64,000 nt of DNA. Source: Baekduia soli. GTDB lineage: Bacteria > Actinomycetota > Thermoleophilia > Solirubrobacterales > Solirubrobacteraceae. Position 1 is the stretch's first letter, and each line of letters opens with the position of its first letter. Under the pieces are notes generated by a model, which saw nothing but the letters and a program-made list of their open reading frames with translations, was not told where the DNA came from and ran no database searches. The stretch spans positions 4,960,001 to 5,024,000 of the forward strand of contig NZ_CP042430.1 of NCBI RefSeq assembly GCF_007970665.1. The letters run 5' to 3'. Below are positions 14,787 to 22,950 of this stretch, piece by piece. Made by a program: the position numbers and the translations under genes.

Positions 14787-15983
14787 ATGCTGCGACGCCT
14801 CCCCACCTCTCGCCTCCTCCTCGTCCTCGGTGCCGCCGTCGCCATCCTGGCCGGCGGCACCGCGCTGGCCATGGCCGCCCTCGGCGGATCGGGCCCCACG
14901 CCGCCCGCCAAACCGCTGGACGCCGCCGTCCACGACGCCCTCTCCGCCCCCGCGGTGCAGGGCGTGACCGCGCGGATCACGTTCACGAACCGGCTCATCG
15001 ACAAGTCCAGCCTGCCCGGCGGCGCCAACCCGCTGCTCTCGGGCGCGACCGGCCGGCTGTGGGCCGCCGCCGACGGGCGCGTGCGCCTCGAGCTGCAGTC
15101 CGACAACGGCGACGCCCAGATCGTCAGCGACGGCGACACCGTCACGATCTACGACGGGACGCTGCGCCAGGCCTACCGGATCACCCTGCCCGCCGGCGCG
15201 GGGCCCGGCCACGCCGCACCGCACGCGGTCCCCGCGCTGCAGAAGATCGACGAGCTGCTGGCGCGCGTGGCGCAGACCGCCGACCTCTCCGGCGCCAAGC
15301 CCTCGGACATCGCGGGCCGCGCCGCCTACACCGTGCGGGTCTCCCCCAAGCACGACGGCGGGCTCGTCGGCGCGGCCGAGCTGGCGTTCGACGCGGCCAA
15401 CGGCACCCCGCTGCGCGTCGCCGTCTACGCCTCCGGCGACCCCTCTCCGGTGCTCGAGCTCGAGGCCACCGACATCTCCTACGGCAGGGTGCCCACGGCT
15501 GACCTCAGCGCCCCGGTCCCCGCCGGCACGAAGGTCACGACCGTCGACCTCGGCGGCCACGCGCCGGCGGGTGCGGCCGGCGGCAGGGGCGGCGCCTCGA
15601 CGACGGCGACGACCCCGCAGGCGGTCGCCAAGGCGCTGGCGTTCCCGCTCAGCGCGCCGGACACGCTCGTCGGGCTGCCCCGCCGCGACGTGCGGGTCGT
15701 GGCCTCCGGGCAGGCCAAGGGCGCCCTGGTGACCTACGGCCAGGGGCTGGGCGGCATCGCCGTCCTCGAGCAGGCCGCGCCCGCCGCCGACGCGGCGGCC
15801 GGCGGCGGGGGCGGCGCGCCCGGCGGGCTGTCGCTGCCCAAGGTCTCGATCGACGGCGCCTCCGGCGAGGAGCTCGCCACGGCGCTGGGCACCGTCGTCC
15901 GCTTCGAGCGCGGCGGCGTGCAGTACACGGTGATCGGGTCCGTGCCCCCGTCGGCGGCCGAGGCCGCGGCCCGGGCCCTCTGA
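14787..15983 (+). CDS. exported LolA/RseB-like protein
   Basis: This 398-residue protein has a membrane anchor or uncleaved signal (LLLVLGAAVAILAGGTALAMAA, about residues 10-31). A beta-rich region follows that resembles LolA/RseB-like folds (for example AADGRVRLELQSDNGDAQIVSDGDTV and YRITLPAG, IAGRAAYTVRVSPKHDGG), then an Ala/Gly/Thr linker and a C-terminal region TLVGLPRRDVRVVAS to VIGSVPPS typical of actinobacterial DUF4367/outer-membrane-lipoprotein-sorting-like proteins. In actinobacteria such genes commonly sit beside an ABC exporter and a two-component system, as here. The protein probably senses or carries a lipid or envelope component. Its TGA overlaps the ATG of the ABC ATPase. Confidence 0.75.
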   Translation: MLRRLPTSRLLLVLGAAVAILAGGTALAMAALGGSGPTPPAKPLDAAVHDALSAPAVQGVTARITFTNRLIDKSSLPGGANPLLSGATGRLWAAADGRVRLELQSDNGDAQIVSDGDTVTIYDGTLRQAYRITLPAGAGPGHAAPHAVPALQKIDELLARVAQTADLSGAKPSDIAGRAAYTVRVSPKHDGGLVGAAELAFDAANGTPLRVAVYASGDPSPVLELEATDISYGRVPTADLSAPVPAGTKVTTVDLGGHAPAGAAGGRGGASTTATTPQAVAKALAFPLSAPDTLVGLPRRDVRVVASGQAKGALVTYGQGLGGIAVLEQAAPAADAAAGGGGGAPGGLSLPKVSIDGASGEELATALGTVVRFERGGVQYTVIGSVPPSAAEAAARAL

Positions 15984-16921
15984 TGACGGCCCCGCCCGTG
16001 CAGGCCCGGGGGCTGGTCAAGCGCTACGGCGACGTGCTGGCCGTCGACGACGTCGACCTGACCGTCGAGGCCGGCGACGTCTACGGCTACCTCGGGCCCA
16101 ACGGCGCGGGCAAGACGACGGTGCTGCGGATGCTGCTCGGGCTCATCCAGCCCACCGCGGGCGAGGTGCGCCTCTTCGGTGCCGACCCGCTCGTGCACGG
16201 CGCGACGGCCCTGGACGGCGTCGCGGGCTTCGTCGAGGCGCCGCGCTTCTACCCCTACCTGACGGGTCGCAAGAACCTCGAGCTGCTCGCCGCCCTGGAC
16301 GGCGGCGACGCGAAGGCCCGCATCGACGGCGCGCTGGACGTCGTCGAGCTCACCGACCGCCAGCGCCACAAGGTCGGCGGCTACTCGCACGGCATGCGCC
16401 AGCGCCTCGGCGTCGCCGCGGCGCTCATCCGCAACCCGCGGCTGCTGCTGCTCGACGAGCCCGCCACGGGACTGGACCCCGCGGGCATGCGCGACATGCG
16501 CGCGCTCGTGGCGCGGCTCTCGCTGTCGGGCACGACCGTGCTGCTCTCCAGCCATCTGCTCGCCGAGGTCGAGGAGCTCTGCAACCGCGTGGCGATCGTC
16601 CGCACCGGGCGCATCGTCTTCGAGGGGGCGCTGGCCGACCTCAAGCGCACCGCCGGCGCCGAATGGCGGCTGCGCACGACCGACGACGCCCGCGCCATGG
16701 AGATCTGCCGTGACCGCCGCGGGATCGCCAACGTCCGCCGCGACCCGCTCGAGCTGCGCTTCGAGGGCACGGAGGAGGCGGCCTCCGAGCTCTCGGTCGT
16801 GCTCGTGGAGGCCGGCCTGGCGATCCGCGCGCTGGCGCCCCACGCCGCCACGCTCGAGGACCTGTTCTTCCGGCTCACCGAGGACGAGCCGGCCGCCGCG
16901 CGGTTGGCCGAGGCCTCCTGA
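15983..16921 (+). CDS. ABC transporter ATP-binding protein
   Basis: A 312-residue ATPase with Walker A GPNGAGKTT (38-46), Q-loop region near FVEAPRFYPYLTG (83-95), signature YSHGMRQRL (134-142, G in place of the usual first signature Ser-Gly pair being conserved), Walker B LLLLDEP (154-160) and the switch His in LLSSH. The C-terminal 90 residues form the extra domain found in drug/antibiotic (BcrA/DrrA-type) ATPases, ending in LEDLFFRLTEDEP. It drives the permease encoded immediately downstream; both overlap by one base. Likely substrates are lipids, peptides or antimicrobial compounds, but none is shown by the sequence. Confidence 0.93.
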   Translation: MTAPPVQARGLVKRYGDVLAVDDVDLTVEAGDVYGYLGPNGAGKTTVLRMLLGLIQPTAGEVRLFGADPLVHGATALDGVAGFVEAPRFYPYLTGRKNLELLAALDGGDAKARIDGALDVVELTDRQRHKVGGYSHGMRQRLGVAAALIRNPRLLLLDEPATGLDPAGMRDMRALVARLSLSGTTVLLSSHLLAEVEELCNRVAIVRTGRIVFEGALADLKRTAGAEWRLRTTDDARAMEICRDRRGIANVRRDPLELRFEGTEEAASELSVVLVEAGLAIRALAPHAATLEDLFFRLTEDEPAAARLAEAS

Positions 16922-17736
16922 TGGTCGCGCTGCGCACCGTCTACGCGTGGGAGCTGCGCAAGCTCGTCGCCCAACGGCGGACCTACCTCGGCCTGGGGGC
17001 CGCGGTCCTGGTCCCGCTCATCTTCGTCGCCGCGCTCGCGCTGCAGACCGGCCAGCCCGAGGACGTGCCCTTCGGCCGCTACGTGCGCCAGTCGGGCCTG
17101 GCGATCCCGCCCGTCATCCTCATCTTCGGGTCCTACTGGCTCTTCCCGCTCATCACCGCGCTGGTGTCGGGCGACATCGTCGCGGCCGAGGACCACAACG
17201 GCACGCTGAAGACCATCCTCACGCGGTCGGTCGGCCGCGGCCGGATCTTCACGGCCAAGGTGCTTGCCGCCTTCACCTACGCCCTGGTCGCCCTGGTGGC
17301 CATGGGCGCCACGGCGATCATCGGCGGGGTGGTCAAGTCGGGGTTCAACCCGCTGGTGACGCTGTCGGGCACGACGGTCGGCGCGGGCCGCGCCCTCGTC
17401 CTCGTCGGCGCGAGCCTGCTCGTCTACGCACTGCCGCTGATCGCCGTGGCGTCGATCGCCGTGCTGCTGTCGACGGTCACGCGCAACTCCGCCGCGGCGG
17501 TCGTGGGCGCGCTGATGATCAGCCTGCTCCTGCAGCTCGTGACCATCATCCCCGGGCTGGGCGCGCTGCACCCCTACCTGCTGCCCACCCAGTTCAACGC
17601 CTGGCAGGGCTTCCTGCGCACACCGGCCGACTACGCCCCGATCGTCCGCGCCGCGTGGGTCTGCGCGCTCTACGCCGTGCCGTGCCTCGGCGCGTCCTAC
17701 CTCGTCTTCCTGCGCCGCGACGTCACCGGCGGCTGA
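16921..17736 (+). CDS. ABC-2 type transporter permease
   Basis: The 271-residue membrane protein has six predicted membrane segments (for example YLGLGAAVLVPLIFVAALAL, AIPPVILIFGSYWLFPLITAL, ALVALVAMGATAIIGGVV) and the motif EDHNGTLKTILTRSVGRGRI, which matches the ABC-2 permease signature E-x-x-x-GTLK-x-x-L-x-x-P/S. It pairs with the ATPase directly upstream (start at the last base of the previous stop). A GC hairpin four bases after its stop closes the unit that began with the kinase/regulator pair. Confidence 0.9.
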   Translation: MVALRTVYAWELRKLVAQRRTYLGLGAAVLVPLIFVAALALQTGQPEDVPFGRYVRQSGLAIPPVILIFGSYWLFPLITALVSGDIVAAEDHNGTLKTILTRSVGRGRIFTAKVLAAFTYALVALVAMGATAIIGGVVKSGFNPLVTLSGTTVGAGRALVLVGASLLVYALPLIAVASIAVLLSTVTRNSAAAVVGALMISLLLQLVTIIPGLGALHPYLLPTQFNAWQGFLRTPADYAPIVRAAWVCALYAVPCLGASYLVFLRRDVTGG

Positions 17737-17739
17737 AGC

Positions 17740-17759
17740 CGCGCGCCACGGGGCGCGCG
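17740..17759 (+). terminator. hairpin terminator after the ABC permease
   Basis: CGCGCGCC (17740-17747) and GGCGCGCG (17752-17759) pair around a 4-base loop, directly after the permease stop at 17734-17736. No U-tract follows, as is usual in such GC-rich genomes. Confidence 0.5.
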
Positions 17760-17788
17760 ACGCGCGGCCCGACGCATAGGCTGCGCGG

Positions 17789-19096
17789 ATGCCGACCTCC
17801 GACCGCCCGCGCTACCTCAAGGCGCCCGGCCCGCCCGCGCCCGAGGTCTCCGACGAGATCCGGCGCCGCGTGGAGACCATGTTGCAGGACATCTCCGCCG
17901 GCGGGGTCGATGCCGTCCGGCGCTGGTCGCGTGAGCTCGACGGCTGGGACGGCCCGGACGGCACGGGGTCCTTCGTCGTCACCGAGGAGGACTTCGAGCG
18001 GGCGGCCGCCGGGCTCGACGACGGCCTCAAGGCCCACATCGCGTTCGCCCAGGAGCAGGTGCGGACGTTCGCGCTGGCCCAGCGCGCCACGCTGACCGAC
18101 CTGCGCATCGAGTCGCTGCCCGGCGTCGTGCTGGGCCACACGCACATCCCGGTGGGGTCGGTCGGCGCCTACGTCCCCGGCGGGCGCTACCCGATGCTCG
18201 CGTCGTCGTTCATGACCGTCGTGGTGGCCAAGGCGGCGGGCGTGCCGCGCGTCGTCGCCGTCGCCCCACCGGCGCGCCACGGCGGCCTGCACCCGGCGAT
18301 GTTGTACGCCATGTGGACGTCGGGCGCCGACGTCGTGGCGTGCCTGGGCGGCGTGCAGGCGCTGGCCGCGCTGGCGTTCGGGCTCATCGAGGACATCCCG
18401 GCGGTCGACATGCTCGTCGGCGCGGGCAACGCCTACGTGGCCGAGGCCAAGCGCCAGCTCTTCGGGCGGGTCGGGATCGACCTGCTCGCCGGCCCGACGG
18501 AGGTGCTCGTCGTCGCCGACGCGAGCGCCGACCCGCGGATCGTCGCCGCCGACGTGCTCGGCCAGGCCGAGCACGGGCCGACCTCGCCGGCGGGCGTCAT
18601 CGCCATCGGCGCCGGCGTCGCCGAGGCGGTCGCCGAGCAGATCGAGGCGCTCCTGGCCACGTGGCCGACCGCCGAGGTCGCCGGCGCGGCCTGGCGCGAC
18701 CACGGCTGGATCGCGATCGCGGCCGACGACGACGAGGCGATCGCGCTCGCCGACGCGGCGGCCAACGAGCACCTCGAGATCCAGGTCGAGGAGGCCAAGC
18801 TGCCGATGTACCTGTCGCGGCTGCGCAACTACGGCTCGCTGTTCCTGGGCGACCAGGCCACCGTCGCCTACGGCGACAAGGGGGTCGGGACCAACCACGT
18901 CCTGCCGACCTCGGGCGCGGCGCGCTACACCGGCGGCCTGTGGGTCGGCAAGTTCCTGAAGACCTGCACCTGGCAGCAGCTGACCGCCGAGGGAACCCGC
19001 GCGGTGGCCCCGGCGATCGAGGCGATCAGCGTGGCCGAGCACATGCTCGGCCACGGGCTGACGGCCCGGATGCGGCTGGACCGCCTCGGCGCCTGA
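17789..19096 (+). CDS. histidinol dehydrogenase family enzyme (HpsN/HisD-like)
   Basis: The 435-residue enzyme belongs to the HisD family of zinc-dependent, NAD-dependent four-electron alcohol dehydrogenases. Clear motifs are VGSVGAYVPGGRYPMLASS, VGAGNAYVAEAKRQLFG, LAGPTEVLVVAD, the metal-ligand region GQAEHGP, NEHLEIQ and GVGTNHVLPTSGAARYTGG. The last segment, with ARYTGGLWVGKFLKT, looks closer to the HpsN-type sulfopropanediol dehydrogenases than to biosynthetic HisD, and no other his gene is adjacent. So catabolism of a diol or amino alcohol is as likely as histidine synthesis. The ATG at 17789 is the only sensible start. Confidence 0.82.
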   Translation: MPTSDRPRYLKAPGPPAPEVSDEIRRRVETMLQDISAGGVDAVRRWSRELDGWDGPDGTGSFVVTEEDFERAAAGLDDGLKAHIAFAQEQVRTFALAQRATLTDLRIESLPGVVLGHTHIPVGSVGAYVPGGRYPMLASSFMTVVVAKAAGVPRVVAVAPPARHGGLHPAMLYAMWTSGADVVACLGGVQALAALAFGLIEDIPAVDMLVGAGNAYVAEAKRQLFGRVGIDLLAGPTEVLVVADASADPRIVAADVLGQAEHGPTSPAGVIAIGAGVAEAVAEQIEALLATWPTAEVAGAAWRDHGWIAIAADDDEAIALADAAANEHLEIQVEEAKLPMYLSRLRNYGSLFLGDQATVAYGDKGVGTNHVLPTSGAARYTGGLWVGKFLKTCTWQQLTAEGTRAVAPAIEAISVAEHMLGHGLTARMRLDRLGA

Positions 19097-19112
19097 GGGC
19101 GCGGAGCCGCCG

Positions 19113-20342
19113 TCAGTCGACGAGCGCCTGCTGGACGAGCTGGCGCAGGCGGCTGCGCAGCGGGTAGGTGCTCGACGGCAGCAGCTGGGTCAGGAACACC
19201 ATGGTGATGCGGTCGACCGGATCGACCCAGAACACGGTGCTGGCCGCGCCGCCCCAGCCGAACTCGCCCGGGCTGGAGGGCACGAGGAAGGCCACGGGGT
19301 CCAGGAGGACCTGCACGCCCAGCCCGAAGCCGACGCCCGCGAACGTCGTCTCGGCGAAGAGCGGCCGCCCGACGGCCTGCAGGTCGGCCCCGCCCGGCAG
19401 GTGGTTCGTGCGCAGGTAGCGGGCGGTGCGGCTGCCGAGCAGGCGCACGCCGTCGAACGCGCCGTCGCCGAGCAGCAGCTGGGCGAAGCGGTGGTAGTCG
19501 GCGGCGGTGGACACCAGCCCGCCGCCGCCGCTGAGGCACCGCGGCCGGCGCAGCGCGGCGTCGCCCATCTCCGAGCGCGTCGCCCTCCCCGTCTGCGGGT
19601 CGGGGACGTAGAGGGCCGCGAGGCGCCCGTGGTCGGCCTCCGGCGCCCCGAACCCCGTGTCGGCCATGCCGAGCGGGCCGAGGATTCGGCGCGCGAAGAA
19701 GGCGTCGAGCGTCTCGCCCGAGGCGACCTCGACGACGCGGCCGAGCACGTCGGTGGCCACGGAGTAGTTCCACTCCGCGCCGGGCTGGAAGAGCAGCGGC
19801 AGCGCGGCCCAGGCGTCGCAGCAGGCGGCGAGGTCCAGGCCACGGGGCGTGCCCCACTCGAAGCCGGCCTCGCGGTACATCGCGTCGACGGGATGGGTGT
19901 GGTGGAAGCCGTAGGTCAACCCGGAGGTGTGGGTGAGCAGGTGGCGGATGCGGATCGGCTCGGTGGCCGCGACGGTCAGGGCGTTCTTCGAGGACCCGCG
20001 CGCGTAGACCTGGAGGTCGCCGAAGGAGGGGATGAAGCGGCTGACGGGGTCGTCGAGCTCGAAGGCGCCCTCCTCCCAGAGCATCATCGCCGCGACCGAG
20101 GTGATGGGCTTGGTCATCGAGTAGATGCGCCAGATCGTGTCGGGCGTGACCGGCGCGCGGGTCTCGAGGACGCGGTGCCCGGAGACGGCCTCGTGCACGA
20201 TGTCGCCGTCGCGGGCCAGGACGAACTGGAAGCCCGGGATCCGCCCCTCGTCGACGTAGGGCTGAAGCCCACGCTCGATCCGGCTCAGGCGGTCGGGGTC
20301 GAAGCCATGGGCCGTCGCGGCGGCCGTGTGGTCGGCGGGCAT
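19113..20342 (-). CDS. serine hydrolase, class C beta-lactamase/EstB-like
   Basis: This 409-residue protein has the penicillin-binding serine-hydrolase fold. The SxxK motif is SMTK at 75-78, a candidate catalytic Tyr193 sits in NYSV, and the family segment IWRIYSMTKPITSVAAMML is typical. Related residues are HLLTHTSGLTYGF (134-146), and GWGGAAST near 375 takes the place of the usual KTG triad. No signal peptide is visible, so it is probably a cytoplasmic esterase or amidase of the EstB group rather than a true beta-lactamase. It is divergent from the DoxX-like gene (59 bases apart). Confidence 0.87.
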   Translation of the reverse strand: MPADHTAAATAHGFDPDRLSRIERGLQPYVDEGRIPGFQFVLARDGDIVHEAVSGHRVLETRAPVTPDTIWRIYSMTKPITSVAAMMLWEEGAFELDDPVSRFIPSFGDLQVYARGSSKNALTVAATEPIRIRHLLTHTSGLTYGFHHTHPVDAMYREAGFEWGTPRGLDLAACCDAWAALPLLFQPGAEWNYSVATDVLGRVVEVASGETLDAFFARRILGPLGMADTGFGAPEADHGRLAALYVPDPQTGRATRSEMGDAALRRPRCLSGGGGLVSTAADYHRFAQLLLGDGAFDGVRLLGSRTARYLRTNHLPGGADLQAVGRPLFAETTFAGVGFGLGVQVLLDPVAFLVPSSPGEFGWGGAASTVFWVDPVDRITMVFLTQLLPSSTYPLRSRLRQLVQQALVD

Positions 20343-20401
20343 CGGGGCATTGTGACGGCGGCGCGCCGCCGGCGGTCGCGCTCGCGTAGCGTGCCGCGAC
20401 C

Positions 20402-20827
20402 ATGGACGTCGTCGAGCTCGCCGGGCGCCTGCTGTTCGCCGCCGTGTTCCTCATCTCGCCGGCCGGGGTCCTGGCCCAGGCACCTCGGGTCGCCGGCCTG
20501 CCCGCGCTGGCGGCGCTGCCGCGCCCGCTGGCGGTGGCGGCCGTCCGCGGGACGTGCCTGGCCGCGATGGGCGGCGCGGGGCTCATCGCGCTCGGCCTGT
20601 GGCCCGACGCGGGTGCGCTGCTCGTGCTCGCCTTCCTCGTTCCGGTGACCTCGACGATGCACCCCTTCTGGACGGTCGAGCCGTCGCTGGCCCGCAAGCA
20701 GAAGCGCGACGCCTTCCTCACGAACACGAGCCTGGCGGGGGCGGCGCTCCTGCTCCTGGCAGCCGTCAACCAGTCCCAGCACGTGGCCCTCGGCCTCCTG
20801 GCCCACCCGCTGCTCGGGCGGGCGTAG
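20402..20827 (+). CDS. DoxX/MauE-like membrane protein
   Basis: A 141-residue membrane protein with four hydrophobic segments (about residues 5-25, 45-65, 68-88 and 105-125). The arrangement GRLLFAAVFLISPAGVL at the start, and a central PFWTVEPSLARKQKRDAFLTN loop, fits the DoxX family. Members take part in membrane-linked redox or sulfur metabolism, but the role here is not defined by neighbours. Translation probably starts at the ATG at 20402; there is no strong Shine-Dalgarno. A hairpin follows 18 bases after the stop. Confidence 0.7.
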   Translation: MDVVELAGRLLFAAVFLISPAGVLAQAPRVAGLPALAALPRPLAVAAVRGTCLAAMGGAGLIALGLWPDAGALLVLAFLVPVTSTMHPFWTVEPSLARKQKRDAFLTNTSLAGAALLLLAAVNQSQHVALGLLAHPLLGRA

Positions 20828-20844
20828 GGGCGCTCCCGGTCAGA

Positions 20845-20870
20845 CCGCCCGGGACCGCGCGCCCGGGCGG
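20845..20870. terminator. hairpin between convergent DoxX and HxlR genes
   Basis: CCGCCCGGG (20845-20853) pairs with CCCGGGCGG (20862-20870) around an 8-base loop. It lies between the convergent genes ending at 20827 and 20972 and probably terminates both. Confidence 0.6.
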
Positions 20871-20971
20871 CACGCCGCCCCCATGGCGCGCACGTGGGCC
20901 ATGACCCCACCAACGCGCCATCGGCCCCGCCCCGCGCGGCCGCCGCGCGCGCCCGCCGCGCGCGCCGGTCG

Positions 20972-21454
20972 CTAGCGCCGCCGGATGGAGACCAGGTCCA
21001 GGTCGCCGGGGCCGACCGGGTGGTCGGCGGCGCAGCGCAGGCGCGCCTGGACGGGCTCGCCGCAGCCGTGGTGGCGCAGCTCGACGCCCGGACCGGGGTC
21101 GGCGAGCCAGCGGTCACCCCACTGCATGAGCGCCACGAGCGCCGGGAGCAGGTCGGCGCCCTGCTCCGTGAGCCGGTACTGGTGGCGCGTGCGCTGGCCG
21201 GGCTCCCGGTAGGGCTCGCGCTCGAGCAGGCCGTGGTCGACGAGCTCACGCAGGCGGGCAGCGGCGACGGGCTCGCTGATCCCCACGCGCTCGGCGAAGT
21301 CGTCGAACCGTGCCGTGCCGTAGAAGGCCTCGCGCAGGATGAGGAAGGCCGACCGCGTGCTCACGAGGTCCAGCGTCCGCGCCAGCGAGCAGCGGTCGGC
21401 CGCCCAGCCCGAGCGCGGGTCGAGCCGGCCGGTGAGGCGGATCGCGGTGTCCAT
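20972..21454 (-). CDS. HxlR-family winged-helix transcriptional regulator
   Basis: The 160-residue protein is an HxlR-type (MarR-like) winged helix: CSLARTLDLVSTRSAFLILREAFYGTARFDDF at residues 22-53, then the recognition helix and wing EPVAAARLRELVDHGLLEREPY and QYRLTEQGADLLPAL. A C-terminal extension with HHGCGEPV and RLRCAADHP contains cysteines that could sense redox or electrophiles, or bind metal. It is divergent from the MFS exporter at 21511 with only 56 bases between starts, so it very likely represses that exporter and itself from this interval. Confidence 0.9.
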   Translation of the reverse strand: MDTAIRLTGRLDPRSGWAADRCSLARTLDLVSTRSAFLILREAFYGTARFDDFAERVGISEPVAAARLRELVDHGLLEREPYREPGQRTRHQYRLTEQGADLLPALVALMQWGDRWLADPGPGVELRHHGCGEPVQARLRCAADHPVGPGDLDLVSIRRR

Positions 21455-21489
21455 GCGACGAGTCTAGCTGACTGTGGCACTCCTCAGCC

Positions 21490-21506
21490 AGGACTGCTAC
21501 GGTCCT
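21490..21506. promoter_or_regulatory. inverted repeat AGGAC-N7-GTCCT, probable HxlR operator
   Basis: A dyad AGGAC (21490-21494) / GTCCT (21502-21506) lies immediately before the MFS exporter start, in the 56-base interval shared with the divergent hxlR-type gene. Binding by that regulator is inferred from position. Confidence 0.45.
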
Positions 21507-21510
21507 CACT

Positions 21511-22950
21511 ATGTCCGCCCTAAGTCAGGTCCTCCATGGTCTGCGCCTCCGCGACGCGTCGTCGCGGCTGGCCCTCGTGATCGTCTGCGCCGGCGTCGTG
21601 CTCGCCAGCCTCGACCTCTTCATCGTCAACGTCGCGCTGCCCGGCATCGCGCGGGACCTCCACGCCGGCAGCCTCGGCGACCTCTCGTGGGTGCTCAACG
21701 CCTACGCCATCGTCTATGCCGCCCTGCTCGTGCTGTTCGGGCGTCTGGCCGAGCGGCGCAGCCGCCAGCACGGCTTCCTGCTCGGCGTCGCGATCTTCAC
21801 GCTCGCCTCGGCGGCCTGCGGCCTGGCCACGAGCGTCCCGATGCTCGTCGCGTTCCGCGTGGTCCAGGCGGCGGGCGCCGCGCTGCTGACGCCGACGTCG
21901 CTCGGCCTCGTCCTGGCGACGACCGCCCCCGAGCGCCGTCCGGGCGCCGTGCGTGCCTGGACGGCCGTCGGCGGCGCGGCGGCGGCGATCGGGCCGGTCG
22001 TCGGCGGGCTGCTCGTGGCCGCCTCCTGGCGCTGGGTGTTCCTGGTCAACGTGCCGATCGGCCTCCTGGCCCTCGTCATCGGCTGGCGGCGGCTGCCCGA
22101 CGTGCCCGGCCACCCCGTCCCCCGGCCCGACGCCCTCGGCGCCGTGCTCGTCACGGGCGGCATCGCGCTGCTGACGCTGGGCCTCGTCGAGGGGGAGTCG
22201 TGGGGCTGGGGTTCGGCGCGCACCATCGCGGCGCTCGCCGTCTCGGTCGCCGCGCTCGCGGCCTTCGTCACCCACTGCCGCCGCCACCGCAACCCGCTCA
22301 TCGACGGCGGGCTGTTCCGGGTCAGGGCGTTCACGGGCGCCTCGCTGGCCCTGACCCTCTTCTCCATGGCCTTCGGCGCGATGCTGCTGTCCATCGTGCT
22401 CTGGGACCAGGAGGTCTGGGGCTGGTCGGCGTTGCGGACCGGCCTGGCCGTCGCGCCCGGCCCCGTCATGGTGCCGCTGTTCTCCTTCCTGGTCGCCGGC
22501 CGGCTCATCGCCCGCTTCGGGCCCGGCCCGGTGGCGGGCGCCGGCGCGGCGCTGTTCGCCGGCGGCAGCGCCTGGTGGGCGCTGGCCGTGAGGACCCACC
22601 CCGACTACGTGGGCGGGATGCTCGGCGGCATGCTCCTCACCGGCGTCGGCGTCGGCCTGACGCTGCCCACCCTCATGGCGACCGCGGCGGGCTCGCTGCC
22701 CGCCCAGGCGTTCGCGACGGGGTCGGCCGTGGTGAACATGCTGCGCCAGGTGGGCCTGGCGGTCGGCGTCGCCGTGCTCGTCGCGGTCCTCGGCTCGCCG
22801 TCGGGCGCCGCCGGCCGGCTGACGGCCTATCGCCACGGCTGGTGGGTCATCGCGGGCTTCGCGCTGATCGCCTCGGCCGCCGCGCTCGTGGTGCTCGCCG
22901 CCCCGCGCCGCGCGCCGGTCGCGGCGGCGGCGGTCACGCCGTCGGCGTGA
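21511..22950 (+). CDS. MFS drug exporter, DHA2 (EmrB/QacA) type
   Basis: The 479-residue transporter has 14 predicted membrane helices. It carries the DHA2 motifs: motif C region WTAVGGAAAAIGPVVGGLL (GxxxGPxxGG) at about 150-168, LASLDLFIVNVALPGIARDL near 30-50 (motif D1 with Asp), and WVLNAYAIVYAALLVLFGRLAER (motif A-like) near 60-82. It would export hydrophobic compounds with proton antiport. Divergent HxlR control is likely. Its 3' end overlaps by 17 bases the convergent AraC-family gene, an unusually tight tail-to-tail arrangement. Confidence 0.9.
   Translation: MSALSQVLHGLRLRDASSRLALVIVCAGVVLASLDLFIVNVALPGIARDLHAGSLGDLSWVLNAYAIVYAALLVLFGRLAERRSRQHGFLLGVAIFTLASAACGLATSVPMLVAFRVVQAAGAALLTPTSLGLVLATTAPERRPGAVRAWTAVGGAAAAIGPVVGGLLVAASWRWVFLVNVPIGLLALVIGWRRLPDVPGHPVPRPDALGAVLVTGGIALLTLGLVEGESWGWGSARTIAALAVSVAALAAFVTHCRRHRNPLIDGGLFRVRAFTGASLALTLFSMAFGAMLLSIVLWDQEVWGWSALRTGLAVAPGPVMVPLFSFLVAGRLIARFGPGPVAGAGAALFAGGSAWWALAVRTHPDYVGGMLGGMLLTGVGVGLTLPTLMATAAGSLPAQAFATGSAVVNMLRQVGLAVGVAVLVAVLGSPSGAAGRLTAYRHGWWVIAGFALIASAAALVVLAAPRRAPVAAAAVTPSA

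Noticed and set aside
19113-20342. Beta-lactamase resistance gene
   Set aside because: The KTG triad of true beta-lactamases is not found and there is no signal peptide, so an esterase-like role is more likely.
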